In this document: piece by piece, positions 35,954 to 43,946 of the stretch
Layout of the letters: every line of letters begins with the position of its first letter
How positions within the stretch are numbered: position 1 is the first letter of the stretch
NCBI RefSeq assembly: GCF_014903745.1
Contig: NZ_JACVXA010000042.1
Location: forward strand, 1 to 44,659
Direction of reading: 5' to 3'
DNA length: 44,659 bases
Source: Mangrovicoccus algicola
Lineage (GTDB): Bacteria; Pseudomonadota; Alphaproteobacteria; Rhodobacterales; Rhodobacteraceae
Notes under the pieces: generated by a model
The model's database searches: none
What the model was told of the DNA's origin: nothing
Seen by the model: the letters and a program-made list of their open reading frames with translations, nothing else
Translations under genes and position numbers: made by a program

Positions 35954-35987
35954 GGTCCGGGGGGCCTCCTCCGCCCGCCCGGACCGC
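35954..35987. other. Intercistronic hairpin between P450 and ferredoxin genes
   Basis: CGGTCCGGG / CCCGGACCG, 9-bp stem with a 16-base loop. It may lower ferredoxin relative to P450 output or act as a processing/stability element. Confidence 0.4.
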
Positions 35988-36000
35988 TGCCGCATATCCG

Positions 36001-37203
36001 TCAGTTCAGGCGGACGGGCAGGTTGATCGGGCCGCGGAAACCGAAGCCGCGCCATTGCACGGCCTCCGCATCCGGCAGGCTCATCCGCGGAAAGGCGTCG
36101 AACAGCAGGGGCAGCATGATCTGCCCCACCGTGCGCCGCGCGATATTGGCGCCGGCGCAGTGATGCGGGCCGGAGCCGAAGGCCTGATGCGGGTTCGACG
36201 GGCGGAAGACGATGAAATCCTCGCCGTTCTCGTAGACATCCTCGTCGCGGTTGGACGAGGCCTGGATGGTCATCACCGTGTCGCCCTTCGGGATGTCCCA
36301 GCCGCCGATCTGGCAATCCTCGAGCACCAGCCGCGACGAGGCCTGGATCGGCGCCACCCAGCGCACGCCCTCCTCGAAGGCGGCGTCCCAGGCCTCCTGC
36401 CGCCGCACCTCCTCGAACTGCCCGGGATCGCGCAGCAGCCCGTAGACGATGGTCGCCAGCGCATCGCGCGGCTCGTTGATGCCGCCGCCGATGGCGATCT
36501 TGAGATTCGCGTAGATCTGTTCGCGCGGGATCGGGTCCTTCGCGTTCAGCATCACCGAGAAGGCCGAGGGGCCGGGATCGGCCAGATGCCGTTGCGCGAT
36601 CCTGTCGAACAGCGCGTTCATTTCGTCATTCGCCCGGTCCGTGACCTCGAAGGGCCCGGGCCGCCAGGCGAAGTTCCCGGCCCCGTCGATCAGGTTCTGC
36701 GACCAGCGCATCATCTGTTCGTCGGTCGCGTCCTCGATGCCGAGGATCACCGCCAGGATCCGGGCGGCCACCGGGCCGCAGAGGTCGCGATAGAGATCGA
36801 CGCCCCCGTCCTGCGGCAGGCGCGCGATGTAGTCCTTCGCGATCGCCTCGTATTTCTCCGCCCAGTTCGACTTGATGACCTTGGGGGTGAAGGACGGCTG
36901 CATCGCCATCCGTTCCCTGCGATGCGCCGCGCCATCCTTGCGCATCAGCGTATGGGCGCGGAAGGCCGGCTGCATCGGCGTGTTGGGATCGTTGGAGCTG
37001 AAGAGTTCGGGATTGTCCTTGACCAGCCTGGTATGCGCCGCCTTGGTCAGGAAGGTCCGCTTGACGGACTCGACCCGGACCACCGGGGTCTCGGCGCGCA
37101 TCCGGCGATAGACGGGATAGGGGTCGAGCGTCAGCTGATCGAAGCTGACCTCGGCATTCGAAGGTGCCAGTGGCAAATGCAGCCCTCCTCCTGGTGCATT
37201 CAT
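36001..37203 (-). CDS. Class I cytochrome P450
   Basis: 400-residue soluble bacterial P450. The haem loop is FGSGPHHCAGANIAR with ligand Cys349; ExxR is Glu278-Arg281 in FEEGVRW; the PERF-like region follows. The I-helix reads IGGGINEPRDAL (239-249), so the usual Asp-Thr acid/alcohol pair is Asn243-Glu244. With the ferredoxin and reductase it forms a full monooxygenase, likely hydroxylating or O-demethylating an aromatic or small ketone. The ATG at 37203 lacks a clear ribosome site, whereas AGGAGGAGGG lies 6 bases before an in-frame TTG at 37176, a possible true start giving 391 residues. Confidence 0.93.
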   Translation of the reverse strand: MNAPGGGLHLPLAPSNAEVSFDQLTLDPYPVYRRMRAETPVVRVESVKRTFLTKAAHTRLVKDNPELFSSNDPNTPMQPAFRAHTLMRKDGAAHRRERMAMQPSFTPKVIKSNWAEKYEAIAKDYIARLPQDGGVDLYRDLCGPVAARILAVILGIEDATDEQMMRWSQNLIDGAGNFAWRPGPFEVTDRANDEMNALFDRIAQRHLADPGPSAFSVMLNAKDPIPREQIYANLKIAIGGGINEPRDALATIVYGLLRDPGQFEEVRRQEAWDAAFEEGVRWVAPIQASSRLVLEDCQIGGWDIPKGDTVMTIQASSNRDEDVYENGEDFIVFRPSNPHQAFGSGPHHCAGANIARRTVGQIMLPLLFDAFPRMSLPDAEAVQWRGFGFRGPINLPVRLN

Positions 37204-37270
37204 CCGGGTTGTGTCCGCCAGGATTCATCGTTGGCTTGAATGAATCAATCCGATACGCCTTATAGTTGCC

Positions 37271-37285
37271 ATCAAGAGATTTGAT
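37271..37285. promoter_or_regulatory. LysR box in P450/LysR divergent region
   Basis: ATCAA-GAGAT-TTGAT, perfect dyad with T-N11-A spacing, 18 bases before the LysR start at 37303 in a locally AT-rich 99-base divergent region. Confidence 0.55.
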
Positions 37286-37302
37286 TTGCTTGCAGGTGCG
37301 CA

Positions 37303-38280
37303 ATGACCCGGTCCGATCCCCGCCCCCGCCCCGACCCGTCGGGCATCGATTTCGGCACGCTGGAGACCCTGTGCCTCCTGCACCGCACGGGCTCCTTCAC
37401 CAGGACGGCGGAACTGCTGGAGGTGAACCAGTCGGCGGTCAGCTACACGGTCGACAAGCTGCGCCGCCTGTTCGACGATCCGCTTTTCGTGCGCGAGGCG
37501 CGCCGCCAGGTCCCGACCGAACGCTGCAGCGCCATCGTCGCCGAAGCGGCACGCATGGTGCAGGATTTCCGCCGCCTGGCCGCGCCGGACAGCTTCGATC
37601 CCGCGACCACGCACGCCCGCTTCGTCATCGCCTGCAACTATTACGAACGGCTGCTGATCATCCCGCCGCTGGTCCATGCGCTGCGGCAGCAGGCCCCGGG
37701 CCTGCAGCTGGAGATCGTCAATTCCGGCGACGAGGGCCATGACCGCCTGCTGGCGGCCGAGGCCGATCTTCTGATCGGACCGTTCCGGCGGCTGGAATCC
37801 GGCTTCATGAGCCGCAAGCTGACCGAGGAACGCTATGCCTGCCTGATGGACCCCTCCCATCCCGCCGCCGGATCAGCGCCGGAGCTTGCCGCCTATCTGG
37901 AGTTCGAGCACGTGCTGATCACCTATGGCGGGCTGTGGAAATCCCGCTACGTCTCCGAACTGGAGGAGATGGGACATGCATTCGTCCCGGCGATCCGGGT
38001 CCCGAGCCCGGCCGGCGTGCCCGAACTGATCGCGGGCACCGCCCTGGTCGCGACCGTGCCGCACCTGCTGGCGGCGCATCTGAAAGGGCCGATGCGGCTC
38101 CTGCCCTGCCCGGTCCCCGCGCCCTTCGACGTGCTGATGGTCTGGACGCGGCGGACGCATGACCAGCCGATGCACCGCTGGATGAGGGACCTGATCGCGC
38201 GCAGCGCGAAACCGCACCTGTCCGCACAGGCTGCCCCCGGATCATGCCCCGATCGCCGGACGGGATATCCCGGGATCTGA
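37303..38280 (+). CDS. LysR-family regulator of the P450 operon
   Basis: 325-residue LysR-type regulator. The DNA-binding domain covers about residues 17-75 (LETLCLLHRTGSFTRTAELLEVNQSAVSYTVDKLRRLFDDPLFVRE by its key elements) and the effector domain about 100-305; the pattern is of the NodD/PcpR-like branch. A disordered Pro/Ser-rich N-terminal tail and a 25-residue C-terminal tail are unusual. It is divergent from the P450 gene with a LysR box between, so it probably activates the P450 system in response to the substrate or an intermediate (inference). The ATG at 37303 has weak ribosome-site spacing after GCAGGTG. Confidence 0.88.
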   Translation: MTRSDPRPRPDPSGIDFGTLETLCLLHRTGSFTRTAELLEVNQSAVSYTVDKLRRLFDDPLFVREARRQVPTERCSAIVAEAARMVQDFRRLAAPDSFDPATTHARFVIACNYYERLLIIPPLVHALRQQAPGLQLEIVNSGDEGHDRLLAAEADLLIGPFRRLESGFMSRKLTEERYACLMDPSHPAAGSAPELAAYLEFEHVLITYGGLWKSRYVSELEEMGHAFVPAIRVPSPAGVPELIAGTALVATVPHLLAAHLKGPMRLLPCPVPAPFDVLMVWTRRTHDQPMHRWMRDLIARSAKPHLSAQAAPGSCPDRRTGYPGI

Positions 38281-38451
38281 GCGCCCCGCCGCGGCTGCCG
38301 GCCGGCGATGTGCCTTCCTCCGCGAATGGCCGGGCCGGGCGGTCGCCGCCGGATGCCTCCGCGCCCCCCTGCGCAGCCCGGCCGGGGAACGCGGGGATGA
38401 CCGTGATCCGCTGCCGGGTCAGGACCGCCCGGGATCCCGGCGGTGATCTGC

Positions 38452-38479
38452 CGGACCGGCCCGCCCGCGGGCCGGTCCG
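38452..38479. terminator. Strong hairpin after the RraA-like gene
   Basis: Thirteen base pairs, CGGACCGGCCCGC / GCGGGCCGGTCCG, with a two-base spacer, 7 bases past the RraA-like stop. A weaker ACCGCC/GGCGGT dyad around 38424-38443 lies beside it. This convergent region (38281-38486) holds no gene. Confidence 0.6.
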
Positions 38480-38486
38480 CAGGGCG

Positions 38487-39167
38487 TCACGCGACGCCGT
38501 CCGCCCGGGCCACCGGCCAGACCGATTGCAGCTTTTCCCCCGACAGGATGCGGCGGCGCGCCGCCGCCTCATGCGCGCCCAGCTCATCGGCCTGGTCGGC
38601 CACCGCGACCAGGTGTTCGCGCGGGATGCTGACGACTCCGTCGATATCGCCGAAGATGACATCGCCGGGCTTGACCACGGTGCGGCCCAGCGTCAGGGGC
38701 ACCTGGCTTTCCTTCGGTTCCTTCTTGCCGGTGATGCCGACCGGGCTGGGCGCGGTGCCGAATAGCGGGTATCCGAGGTCCCGCACCTGCGCCAGGTCGC
38801 GCACGGTCGAGTTCACGACGGTGGCGGCCAGCCCGGCGGTCTTGGCCCCCGTGCTCATCAATTCGCCCGAGCAGCTGCCATCCGCGCAGGCGGCATCCAC
38901 GACCATCACCGCCCCGGCGGGCGCATTGTCGATGGCATTGTGATAGACATCCTGCGGCTCGCCCTTGCGATCGGATGGCGCGAACAGCACCGTCACCGCC
39001 GGACCGACGATCACCGCGCCCGGGGCCAGGCTCCCCTGCAGGGAAATCCCGTCGAGAAAGCCCCAGAGCCCGAGCGCCTCCATGCTGTCATGGACATCGC
39101 CCGAATACCACCTCTTCAGCCGTTCGATGGCATCGGTTTCCCGGGCCGTGTAGGCGTAATCATACAT
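38487..39167 (-). CDS. RraA-family protein, possible 4-hydroxy-4-methyl-2-oxoglutarate aldolase
   Basis: 226-residue RraA-fold protein. In this family the aldolases cleave 4-hydroxy-4-methyl-2-oxoglutarate or 4-carboxy-4-hydroxy-2-oxoadipate to pyruvate, the final step of protocatechuate/gallate 4,5-cleavage. Arg123-Asp124 match the aldolase catalytic pair, but the E/D three residues on (RD-x2-E/D) is Gln127, so aldolase activity is not assured. MEALGLWGFLDG near the N-terminus and GDIDGVVSIPREHL near the end are typical. It overlaps the GntR gene by 8 bases, so it is co-transcribed with it. Confidence 0.8.
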   Translation of the reverse strand: MYDYAYTARETDAIERLKRWYSGDVHDSMEALGLWGFLDGISLQGSLAPGAVIVGPAVTVLFAPSDRKGEPQDVYHNAIDNAPAGAVMVVDAACADGSCSGELMSTGAKTAGLAATVVNSTVRDLAQVRDLGYPLFGTAPSPVGITGKKEPKESQVPLTLGRTVVKPGDVIFGDIDGVVSIPREHLVAVADQADELGAHEAAARRRILSGEKLQSVWPVARADGVA

Positions 39168-39909
39168 TCCTGTTCTCCTCCATTTCCTTTTCCACGGCGA
39201 TGCGCAGATATTCCGCGGATCGCGCGATCTGTTCGCGCATCAGCGCCTTGGCCCCGGGGCCGTTGCGGTCGCGGATGCGGCTGAAGATTTCCTCGTGTTC
39301 GCCATATGCCTCCTCCAGCGACTTGGTGGGCACGCGGCTGGAGACCTGGATCATGTCGCTGATCAGGTTCGCGAAATTCTCGTACATGATCGCCAGGATG
39401 CGGTTTCCCGTGCTGCGCACCAGCGCCAGGTGAAAACCCGCGTCGGCATTGACGAACCCGTCGAAATCGCCGGTGTCGCGGGCGATGCGCATCTGCTCCA
39501 GCGCGGCGTGCACGGCATCGTCGACCGGCGCGTCGCGGGAGACGAGTATCTCGATCACCTCGGTTTCGATCATCCGCCGCGCATCCATCAGCTGGCGCAG
39601 ATAGCCGGGATCCGAGGCCAGCTGCTGGCGCACCGTCACCGCCAGCGTGCCGATGAACTCGTTCACGTCGCGGCGCACGACGGTGGTGTTTCCGCCATGA
39701 CGGCGCCGGACCAGCCCCTTGGTCTCCAGCGCCTGGATGGCCTCCCGCACGGAGCGGGTGGAGACCCCGAAATCGCGCGCGATCTGGCTTTCCGAGGCCA
39801 GCTTGTCGCCCACGCGCAGATCCCCGCCGAGAATGCGGTCCTCCAGCGCGGACTGGACGGTGATGTGAAGGCGCTCCCGGGCGGGAGGCGGCGTCGCGCT
39901 GGGGCTCAT
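39160..39909 (-). CDS. FCD-domain GntR regulator of the tct operon
   Basis: 249 aa. GntR winged helix (about residues 12-80: SALEDRILGGDLRVGDKLASESQIARDFGVSTRSVREAIQAL and a RRRHGGNTTVV wing) and an FCD domain (about 105-235) with the His and Asp residues of its metal site (NADAGFHLALVRSTGN; EHEEIFSRI). Although the frame is open for some 550 codons upstream, the ATG at 39909 with its promoter and dyad array marks the start. It is divergent from tctCBA, SDR and kinase genes and probably represses that operon and itself. Confidence 0.88.
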   Translation of the reverse strand: MSPSATPPPARERLHITVQSALEDRILGGDLRVGDKLASESQIARDFGVSTRSVREAIQALETKGLVRRRHGGNTTVVRRDVNEFIGTLAVTVRQQLASDPGYLRQLMDARRMIETEVIEILVSRDAPVDDAVHAALEQMRIARDTGDFDGFVNADAGFHLALVRSTGNRILAIMYENFANLISDMIQVSSRVPTKSLEEAYGEHEEIFSRIRDRNGPGAKALMREQIARSAEYLRIAVEKEMEENRNV

Positions 39910-40000
39910 CTCTCGGTCCTCTTTTGCCTGTTCCGGTCCAATGATGGCGGGGGATCGAAAATCAACAAGGGCTGTTGACGCCGCCATCCGATGGGGGTTA

Positions 40001-40027
40001 GTCATCTTATGACATAAGTCATATGTC
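40001..40027. promoter_or_regulatory. Overlapping GTCAT dyads, GntR operator array
   Basis: Nested perfect dyads in a very AT-rich patch: GTCAT-CTT-ATGAC (40001-40013), TATGAC-ATAA-GTCATA (40008-40023), and GACATA-AGTCA-TATGTC (40011-40027). The alternating half-sites suggest cooperative binding of a GntR dimer. It is 57 bases before tctC in a 174-base divergent region. Confidence 0.55.
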
Positions 40028-40083
40028 AAGGGTGAGTCTGCTTTGAGGAGGGCGCTCGCCCCAATCGGAAACGGGAGGAACTC

Positions 40084-41067
40084 ATGATCCACGAAGGTAT
40101 GTCTCGGGGCCGCCGCGCCCTGTGCCTGGCGGGCATTGCCCTGGCCGCAACCGCGGGACCCGCGCTGGCCGACTGGCCGGAAAAGGCCGTGACCGTCATC
40201 GTCCCCTGGTCGGCCGGCGGCGGCACCGACGCGACGGCCCGCGCCGTCGCCAGCGAGCTGGAGGAGAAATTCGGCCAGCCCTTCAACGTGGTCAACCGCA
40301 CCGGCGGCGGCGGGCTCGTCGGCCACAGCGCCATCGCCCAGGCCCCCGCGGACGGCTACACGCTGGGGGTCATCACCATCGAGAGCACGATGTTCCAGGC
40401 CCAGGGCCTGCCCGGCGTGACCCCGGCGGATTACACCTATATCGGGCGGTTCAATGCCGATCCGATCGCCATCAACATCGCGGCGGATGCCGGATATGAC
40501 GATGCCGAGGGCCTGATCGAGACGGTCCGCGCCGATCCCGGCGCGGTCGCGGCCTCCGGCGCCAATCGCGGCGGGCTGTCCCACCTGGCATGGATCGGCC
40601 TGCTGGACAAGCTTGACATCGACCCGGCCGCCGCCACCTGGGTGGCCTCCGACGGCTCCGCGCCCGCGCTGCAGCAACTGGCCTCCGGCGCGATCGACGT
40701 GGTCTCCACCTCCCCGGCCGAGGCGCAGTCGCTGGTCGATGCGGGCGAGGCGCGGACCGTGGCGCTGATCTCCTCCGAACGCAGCGCGCTCTATCCCGAC
40801 CTGCCGACCACGACCGAGATCTTCGGCACCGACTGGTCCCCCCTGCCCTTCCGCGGCCTCGCCGCCCCCAAGGGCGTGCCCGAGGACATCGTCGGCAAGG
40901 TCGAGACCGCGCTGAAGGAGATCACGGAAGATCCCGATTTCCAGGCCTTCATGGCCTCGCGCGGATTCTCCGTGGCCTATCAGGATGCCGCCACGTTCGA
41001 AGCCACGGTGACCTCCTCCTCCGAAGGGCTGGCCGCCGCCATGACATCGGCCGGGCTCGCCCAGTAA
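40084..41067 (+). CDS. tctC: Tripartite tricarboxylate transporter binding protein (TctC/Bug)
   Basis: 327-residue periplasmic binding protein of the Bug/TctC family. The signal peptide ends near GPALA (residue 29), then the mature domain opens WPEKAVTVIVPWSAGGGTDATAR, with the family loop AGG-T for carboxylate binding, GGGGLVGHSAIAQAPADGYTLG and LRGLAAPKGVP-like FRGLAAPKGVPEDI. The ATG at 40084 has GGGAGGA close ahead; an alternative ATG lies five codons in. It is first in an operon with tctB, tctA, an SDR and a kinase. The ligand is a carboxylate or polyol and is not predictable. Confidence 0.92.
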   Translation: MIHEGMSRGRRALCLAGIALAATAGPALADWPEKAVTVIVPWSAGGGTDATARAVASELEEKFGQPFNVVNRTGGGGLVGHSAIAQAPADGYTLGVITIESTMFQAQGLPGVTPADYTYIGRFNADPIAINIAADAGYDDAEGLIETVRADPGAVAASGANRGGLSHLAWIGLLDKLDIDPAAATWVASDGSAPALQQLASGAIDVVSTSPAEAQSLVDAGEARTVALISSERSALYPDLPTTTEIFGTDWSPLPFRGLAAPKGVPEDIVGKVETALKEITEDPDFQAFMASRGFSVAYQDAATFEATVTSSSEGLAAAMTSAGLAQ

Positions 41068-41091
41068 CCCTCCATCCGGAAGGACCATTCC

Positions 41092-41562
41092 ATGAGGATC
41101 GCAGATCGCCTCCTCGGGCCAGTCCTGGCCCTGTTCGGCCTGTTCGTCATCTGGGAGGCGCACAAGCTTCCCGCCGTCCCCGGCGTCCGGTTCGGGGCGG
41201 ACCTGCTGCCCACGGGGGCGGGTGTCCTGCTGGTCCTGTTCGGCGGGCTGATCCTGCTGTCGGGGCTGCGGCAGCCGCAGGAGGCGCTGCTGCATCTCGA
41301 TGACTGGAAGGCGCGCGGCCTCAACGGGGTCGCGGCGCTCTGGGCCTTCGGCGGGCTGCTCCTGGGAATGGTCCTTTTCGAACCGCTGGGATTCCCGCTG
41401 ACGGGCATCCTGTTCATGGCGGGGATGATGGCGCTGATGGGCGCGCGGGCGGCGGTGATCGTGACCGTCGCGCCGATCTTCGTGCTGCTGCTCCATTACG
41501 TCTTCTCCGGCCTGCTCAAGGTTTCCCTGCCCGCTGGCGTGCTTGACGGGGTGCTGCCATGA
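41092..41562 (+). CDS. tctB: Tripartite tricarboxylate transporter small membrane subunit (TctB)
   Basis: 156 aa with four hydrophobic segments (about 8-20, 40-62, 83-100 and 108-150). The pattern RIADRLLGPVLALFGLFVIWEA and the GVRFGADLLPTGAGVLL segment fit TctB. It starts 24 bases after tctC and overlaps tctA by 4 bases (ATGA), so it belongs to the same transporter. Its role is to stabilise TctA in the inner membrane. Confidence 0.88.
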   Translation: MRIADRLLGPVLALFGLFVIWEAHKLPAVPGVRFGADLLPTGAGVLLVLFGGLILLSGLRQPQEALLHLDDWKARGLNGVAALWAFGGLLLGMVLFEPLGFPLTGILFMAGMMALMGARAAVIVTVAPIFVLLLHYVFSGLLKVSLPAGVLDGVLP

Positions 41563-43109
41563 GCCCGGCAACCCTGCTGGAAAGCCTGGGCATGGTCCTG
41601 CAGGTCCAGGTCCTGCTGGCCATCCTCGGCGGCGCGGTCTACGGGCTGTTCATCGGCGCCCTGCCCGGGCTGACCGCCACCATGGCCACCGCCCTGCTGG
41701 TGCCGCTGACCTTCTACATGGCGCCCCTGCCGGCCATCGCGCTGATCGTGTCCTCGACCGCCATGGCGATCACGGCAGGCGACATTCCCGGCGCGCTGCT
41801 GCGCATTCCCGGCACGCCCGCCTCGGCCGCCTATACCGAGGAAAGCTATGCCATGACCCGCCGCGGCGATGCCGTCCGGGCCCTGTCGATCGGGTTCTTC
41901 TTCTCGGCCCTGGGCGGGCTGATCGGGGCCGGGGCGCTGCTGGTCACCGGGCCGCTTCTGGCGCGGGTGTCGCTGAATTTCTCCAGCTTCGAATTCTTCT
42001 GGCTGGCCGTGCTGGGCCTGCTGGCCTGCGCGCTGGTCTCGGGATCGAACCCGGTGAAGGGGGGCGTGTCGCTGGTGCTGGGGGTGCTGGTCTCGACCGT
42101 CGGGCTGGACATCACCACCGGACAGCCGCGCTTCACCTTCGGCTCGCTCGAGCTGATGGGAGGCGTCAGCTTCATCCCCGTCATGATCGGCATGTTCGCC
42201 TTCTCCGAGATCCTGCGCGGCCTCTCGGCGAAGGACGACACGCCGCGGCCCGGGGACGGGGACGGGGACCGCCCGGCCGATACCCGCAGCCAGAGGCCGT
42301 TCCAGGGCATCTGGGGTCTCTTCCGCCGCTACCCGCTCAGCGTGCTGCGCGGCACCTCGCTGGGCGCCTCCCTGGGCGCGCTGCCGGGCGTGGGCGGCGA
42401 CCTGGCGGCGTGGATCGCCTACGGGGTCTCGGCCCGGTTCTCGAAAACGCCCGAACGCTTCGGCAAGGGCCATGAGGAAGGCCTGATCGAGGCGACCTCG
42501 GCCAATAATGCGGGCCTGTCCTCGGCCTGGATTCCCGCGCTGGTCTTCGGCATTCCCGGCGACGCGGTGACCGCCATCGCGGTGGGCGTGCTCTACATGA
42601 AGGGCGTGGCGCCGGGGCCGCGGCTGTTTGCCGAGAACCCCACCATGCCCACGGCGATCATCCTGTGCTTCTTCGTGGCCAACCTGCTGCTGTTCCCGCT
42701 GGGCTATGTGGCGATCCGTGCCGCGCGCCTGGTCCTGGCCGTGCCGCGCAACGTCATCGTCCCGATGATCCTGATCTGCTGCTTCCTGGGGTCCTTCGCC
42801 ATCAACAACACGCTGTTCGGGGTGGCGATCATGCTGGTGGCGGGGCTTGCCGGCTATCTCATGGAACGCAACGGCTTCCCGATCGCGCCGGTGATCCTCG
42901 GCCTCGTGCTGGGGCCGGTGCTGGAAAGCAACTTCATCATGTCCATGCAGATCGCGCGGGGCGATCTGGCAGGGTTCTTCGACCGGCCCGTCTCCGCGGT
43001 GCTGGGGGTCTTCGTGATCGCCGTGATCGCGCTGACCATCCTCTCCCGCATCCGCAAGGCGCTGCGGCCCGGACGGGCCGACAGGCCCGACACCTCCTAC
43101 ATCCAGTAA
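41559..43109 (+). CDS. tctA: Tripartite tricarboxylate transporter large membrane subunit (TctA)
   Basis: 516 aa with about 12 hydrophobic segments. Family signatures are GGAVYGLFIGALPGLTATMATALL, the GDIPGALLRIPGTPASAAYTEE motif and GATLPGV-like GASLGALPGVGGDLAAWIAYG, with EGLIEATSANNAG at about 308. It carries the sodium- or proton-coupled solute pathway. It is followed by 14 bases and an SDR gene, so transport and catabolism are probably co-expressed. Confidence 0.94.
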   Translation: MSPATLLESLGMVLQVQVLLAILGGAVYGLFIGALPGLTATMATALLVPLTFYMAPLPAIALIVSSTAMAITAGDIPGALLRIPGTPASAAYTEESYAMTRRGDAVRALSIGFFFSALGGLIGAGALLVTGPLLARVSLNFSSFEFFWLAVLGLLACALVSGSNPVKGGVSLVLGVLVSTVGLDITTGQPRFTFGSLELMGGVSFIPVMIGMFAFSEILRGLSAKDDTPRPGDGDGDRPADTRSQRPFQGIWGLFRRYPLSVLRGTSLGASLGALPGVGGDLAAWIAYGVSARFSKTPERFGKGHEEGLIEATSANNAGLSSAWIPALVFGIPGDAVTAIAVGVLYMKGVAPGPRLFAENPTMPTAIILCFFVANLLLFPLGYVAIRAARLVLAVPRNVIVPMILICCFLGSFAINNTLFGVAIMLVAGLAGYLMERNGFPIAPVILGLVLGPVLESNFIMSMQIARGDLAGFFDRPVSAVLGVFVIAVIALTILSRIRKALRPGRADRPDTSYIQ

Positions 43110-43123
43110 AGGACGTCTCTACC

Positions 43124-43942
43124 ATGCTCGACTTCTTCTCCGTGCGGGACAAGGTCGCCGTCGTGACCGGTGGTCTCGGACAGCTCGGCTCGCAATTCAC
43201 CAGGCAGCTTGCCGCAAACGGCGCCAGGGTCGCCATCTTCGCGCGGCGCGAGCGCAGCGCCGAGGAGGTGGAGGCCCAGTTTCCCGGCCTGGGCGCGCGC
43301 ATCCGCGTCTACCGATCCGATGTCCGCGACAAGGACAGCCTGATCGCCGCGACCGACCGCGTCATCGCCGACTGGGGCGTGCCGGACATCCTGGTCAACA
43401 ATGCCGGGATCGACAGCAAGCCCGACGGCGCGGCGGATCAGAACGCGCCTTTCGAGGTCTATCCGAAGAAATACTGGGATGACGTGATCGAGACCAACCT
43501 GACCGGCTGCATGCTGTGTTCGCAGGTGATTGGCACGAAGATGGCCGAGGCCGGGCGCGGCTCGATCATCATGGTCGGCTCGATGTACGGCATGGTCTCG
43601 CCGAACCAGGCGCTCTATGCCTATCGCGAGGAACGCGACGGCGAACCCTTCGTCAAGGCGATCTCCTATGCCGCCTCTAAGTCCGGGCTGCTGAACATGA
43701 CCCGCTACCTGGCGACCTACTGGGCCAAGCAGGGCGTGCGCGTCAACCTGGTGACCTTCGGCGGCGTCAAGACGGGCTCCTTCGACAAGGAATTCATCGA
43801 TGCCTTCCTCGAACGCGTCCCCATGGGCCGCCAGGCCGAGATCGAGGAATTCGGCCCCATCGTCCAGTTCCTCGGATCCGAGGCCTCCAGCTACATGACC
43901 GGGGCGAACCTGGTGCTGGATGGCGGATTCACCTGCTGGTGA
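43124..43942 (+). CDS. Short-chain dehydrogenase, polyol/sugar type
   Basis: 272-residue classical SDR with the nucleotide motif TGGLGQLG (residues 15-22), NNAGID (about 92-97), a Ser in VGSMYGMVSP and the catalytic Tyr-x3-Lys in SYAASKSGLLN. The C-terminal MTGANLVLDGGFTCW is typical. By position, between a transporter and a D-ribulokinase-like gene, it may oxidise an imported polyol to a ketose. The ATG at 43124 lies 14 bases after the tctA stop, with GGACG ahead. Confidence 0.85.
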   Translation: MLDFFSVRDKVAVVTGGLGQLGSQFTRQLAANGARVAIFARRERSAEEVEAQFPGLGARIRVYRSDVRDKDSLIAATDRVIADWGVPDILVNNAGIDSKPDGAADQNAPFEVYPKKYWDDVIETNLTGCMLCSQVIGTKMAEAGRGSIIMVGSMYGMVSPNQALYAYREERDGEPFVKAISYAASKSGLLNMTRYLATYWAKQGVRVNLVTFGGVKTGSFDKEFIDAFLERVPMGRQAEIEEFGPIVQFLGSEASSYMTGANLVLDGGFTCW

Positions 43943-43946
43943 GCGC

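Noticed and set aside
39910-41571. N-terminal extension of the GntR frame by about 550 codons
   Set aside because: The extension is antisense to tctC and tctB; the regulator's usual length, start and dyad array fit the ATG at 39909.
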